Origin: CAVVSD01 sp963757125
GTDB lineage: Bacteria; Actinomycetota; Thermoleophilia; Solirubrobacterales; Solirubrobacteraceae
Length of the DNA stretch: 64,000 bases
Assembly (NCBI GenBank): GCA_963757125.1
Contig: CAVWQP010000009.1
Coordinates: forward strand, 1,983,939 to 2,047,938
Direction: 5' to 3'
Of the stretch, positions 62,169-64,000 are shown one piece after another. The notes below the pieces were generated by a model. That model was given only the letters and a program-made list of their open reading frames with translations. It searched no databases and had not been told where the DNA came from. Made by a program: the position numbers and the translations under genes. Position 1 is the first letter of the stretch; each line of letters opens with the position of its first letter.

Positions 62169-62909
62169 TCAGCCGAGGTTCGAGAGCGCAGCGGCGACCG
62201 CGAAGCCGAGCACCGTCACCAGGCCGGCGACGGTGCCGGCGCGCCGCGCGGCCTCGGGGATCATCGAGTCGATGAGCATCACGAGCAGCGCGCCGGCGGC
62301 GAACCCGTCGATCGTCGCCTGCAGGTCGCCCGACGCGGTGTCGGCGATCGCCCATCCCGCGACCGTCGCGAGCGCGCACACGACCGCGACCGCGATCCAC
62401 AGCCGCGTGATCGCGCCCCGGCCACGCCCGGCGCGCGACATCTCGGTGGAGGACCCGATCGCCTCCGGCAGGTTGGAGATGAAGATCGCGACGAGCAGCC
62501 CGACGCTGACGCCCTCGCCCGCGGCGATGCCGATGCCGAGCACGAGCTGCTCGGGGATGCCGTCGAGGAACGCGCCGAGCGCCAGGCCGGTGCCGGCGTC
62601 GCCGCCGGCGGGTGCCGTGCCGCCGTCCTTCGCGCCGTGGCGCTTGGGCCGCCCCATCCGCTCGACGAGCCGGTCGGCGGTGAAGTAGGTCAGCGCGCCG
62701 AGCGCGAGGCCGAGGCCGACGGAGTCACCGCCGCCGATGTCGATGCCCTCCTCGGCGAGATCGAAGCTGACCGCGCTGATGAGCGCACCCGCCCCGAAGG
62801 CGAGCACGAGCCCGACCGACTTGCTCGGCCACGGTCGCGCGAGACCCAGCAGCGCGCCGATGACGAGCGACGACGCTGCGAGCGCGCCCCATCCGAGTGC
62901 GGCGGCCAT
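62169..62909 (-). CDS. ZIP-family metal transporter
   Basis: A 246-residue membrane protein with about eight hydrophobic segments and a variable cytoplasmic loop (RPKRHGAKDGGTAPAGGDAG near residue 88) between segments 3 and 4. ALGAFLDGIPEQLVLGIGIA near 112 and FISNLPEAIGSS near 144 carry the metal-path residues, with Asp/Pro/Glu replacing the commoner His, so metal preference is uncertain. ATG at 62909. Confidence 0.85.
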   Translation of the reverse strand: MAAALGWGALAASSLVIGALLGLARPWPSKSVGLVLAFGAGALISAVSFDLAEEGIDIGGGDSVGLGLALGALTYFTADRLVERMGRPKRHGAKDGGTAPAGGDAGTGLALGAFLDGIPEQLVLGIGIAAGEGVSVGLLVAIFISNLPEAIGSSTEMSRAGRGRGAITRLWIAVAVVCALATVAGWAIADTASGDLQATIDGFAAGALLVMLIDSMIPEAARRAGTVAGLVTVLGFAVAAALSNLG

Positions 62910-62958
62910 CCGACGCGGGAAGGTACCGGTAGCTGAGCCCTACGATGCGCGGAAGCAG

Positions 62959-63930
62959 ATGCGGATTCTGGTTCTCGGCGCGGCGGGGATGCTGGGCGGC
63001 AAGCTCGTCGAGCGGCTCGTGCGTGACGGTCGTCTGGGGTCCGAGCCCATCTCGGAGCTGACGCTCGTCGATCGTGTCGCCGCCGAGCCGCCGCGGGCTC
63101 CGGGCCTCGTCGTGGAGAGCACGTCGGCTGATCTGGCCGAGCCAGGGGTGGCCGCCGCGCTCGTGGCGGGGCGTCCCGACGTCATCTTCCACCTGGCCGC
63201 GGTCGTCTCCGGCGAGGCGGAGCAGGACCTCGAGAAGGGCTACCGCGTGAACGTCGACGCGACGCGCATGCTGCTCGACGCCGTCCGCGCCTGCGAAGGC
63301 GGTTATCGGCCGCGCTTGGTCTTCAGCTCGTCGATCGCCGTCTTCGGGCCGCCGCTGCCGGACGTCATCGGCGATGACCACGCCGCCACGCCCGCCACGA
63401 GCTACGGGACGCAGAAGGCGATGATCGAGTTGCTGCTGTCGGACCATGCTCGCCGCGGCTTCGTCGACGGCATCGCCATCCGCCTGCCGACGATCTGCGT
63501 GCGGCCAGGCACGCCCAACCTCGCGGCGTCGGGGTTCTTCTCGAGCATCATCCGCGAGCCGCTGAACGGTCAGGACGCGGTGTTGCCGGTGTCCCCCGAC
63601 GTGCGGCACTGGTTCGCCTCGCCGCGCGCAGCGATCGGCTTCCTCCTGCACGCCGCGACACTGGACGGCGCGAGCCTCGGCGATCGCCGCTTCCTCACGA
63701 TGCCCGGCGTCTCCGCGACGGTCGCCGACGAGATCGAGGCGCTGCGCCGCGTCGCCGGCGACGATGCGGTCCGCCGGGTGCACCACGAGCCCGACGAGAC
63801 GATCGCGCGCATCGTGGCAGGCTGGCCGCGCGCGTTCGACACCCGCCGCGCGCAGGCGCTCGGGTTCTCGGCGGAGGCGGACTTCGACGAGATCGTCCGG
63901 GTGTACGTCGAGGACGAGCTCGGCGGCTAG
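62959..63930 (+). CDS. denD: D-erythronate dehydrogenase-like NAD-dependent epimerase/dehydratase-family protein
   Basis: A 323-residue extended SDR: VLGAAGMLGGKLVERL near residue 5, FHLAAVVSGEAEQDLEKG near 77, catalytic Ser in LVFSSSIAVFGP near 117, YGTQK near 141, and RLPTICVRPGTPNLAASGFF near 168. These stretches match, from memory, DenD, which oxidises D-erythronate to 2-keto-D-erythronate. The partner kinase/isomerase genes are not in view and may lie beyond the window or be absent. TACGAT at 62941-62946 is a possible -10 before a short leader with GGAAG. Confidence 0.78.
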   Translation: MRILVLGAAGMLGGKLVERLVRDGRLGSEPISELTLVDRVAAEPPRAPGLVVESTSADLAEPGVAAALVAGRPDVIFHLAAVVSGEAEQDLEKGYRVNVDATRMLLDAVRACEGGYRPRLVFSSSIAVFGPPLPDVIGDDHAATPATSYGTQKAMIELLLSDHARRGFVDGIAIRLPTICVRPGTPNLAASGFFSSIIREPLNGQDAVLPVSPDVRHWFASPRAAIGFLLHAATLDGASLGDRRFLTMPGVSATVADEIEALRRVAGDDAVRRVHHEPDETIARIVAGWPRAFDTRRAQALGFSAEADFDEIVRVYVEDELGG

Positions 63931-63969
63931 AACTCGACCGCCCGACCGTCGCTAGACTCCGCCTCCCCC

Positions 63970-64000
63970 GCCGGAGTAGCTCAGTCGGTTAGAGCAGCGG
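63970..64000 (+). tRNA. tRNA gene, 5' part only
   Basis: The last 31 bases form a tRNA 5' half: acceptor strand GCCGGAG, TA, D-stem GCTC, D-loop AGTCGGTTA, D-stem GAGC, A, and the first anticodon-stem bases GCGG. The anticodon lies beyond the window, so identity cannot be given. TAGACT at 63953-63958 is a plausible -10. Confidence 0.85.

Overview
The window is about 72-74% GC by eye, densely packed, and uses many GTG starts and ATGA/GTGA stop-start overlaps. Its protein families (F420/flavin luciferase-like oxidoreductases, MmyB-like and FCD-GntR regulators, LivHM-type importers, many CoA-ester enzymes) point to a soil actinobacterium. My best guess is the Thermoleophilia/Solirubrobacterales (Conexibacter-like) branch; that placement is inference. 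No rRNA, CRISPR array, phage or plasmid backbone is visible, so this looks like chromosome. No gene-free stretch exceeds 300 bases.

Layout. (1) 1-5.7 kb: minus-strand housekeeping block (Ala/Lys-rich membrane protein, allantoinase/dihydroorotase-like enzyme, aspS, hisS, MBL hydrolase, small membrane protein). (2) 5.8-11.7 kb: a probable N-acetylglutaminylglutamine amidotransferase, a short UvrA paralogue, VOC and AraC genes, and two small unknowns. (3) 11.7-14.8 kb minus: LLM oxidoreductase, P450, glutamate formimidoyltransferase. 14.8-19.1 kb plus: hydratase, alpha/beta hydrolase, LLM oxidoreductase, SnoaL-like protein and acyl-CoA-dehydrogenase-fold flavoenzyme, overlapping like one catabolic operon. 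(4) 19.1-35 kb: regulators (MmyB, TrmB, PaaX families) and a gene set that reads as a route from an indole compound through isatin and anthranilate to anthraniloyl-CoA and on by beta-oxidation. It holds an isatin hydrolase, a ThDP enzyme, a PaaK-type ligase, a fused monooxygenase/old-yellow-enzyme like 2-aminobenzoyl-CoA monooxygenase/reductase, SDR, enoyl-CoA hydratase family, RidA family and acyl-CoA dehydrogenase. (5) 34.9-36.3 kb: a rifampicin monooxygenase (rox) homologue. (6) 36.3-41.9 kb minus: sugar-type ABC ATPase and permease without a binding protein, an acyl-CoA ligase broken by one base, and a thiolase-fold protein lacking the thiolase cysteine paired with a DUF35 zinc-ribbon/OB protein. 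(7) 42-47.4 kb: TetR/SDR pair with a well-resolved promoter-operator, methyltransferase, a MetE-like protein, and a G6PD gene running into an IS481-type transposase remnant. (8) 47.4-61 kb: a ten-gene minus-strand operon (Liv-type binding protein, fused LivHM permease, two tandem MetE-like proteins, two TIM-barrel isomerases, aldo/keto reductase, LivG, LivF, phosphotriesterase-family hydrolase), with a divergent FadR/FCD regulator and enolase-superfamily enzyme; its substrate is unknown. (9) 61-64 kb: subtilase, ZIP transporter, D-erythronate dehydrogenase-like protein and the start of a tRNA.

Regulation visible in the sequence. At least nine genes have a TAnnnT -10 box 6-8 bases upstream of the start codon, as expected for leaderless mRNAs. 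The FadR/importer divergent region has a TTGACA-N17-TTAGAT promoter and a TGGTATACCA palindrome over the opposing promoter. A 13-bp-stem hairpin lies between the binding-protein and permease genes.

Quality caution. Four genes (acyl-CoA ligase, LivG, one MetE-like, one TIM-barrel) are each interrupted by a single extra base, mostly in alternating GC runs. That pattern fits sequencing indels at least as well as real mutation.
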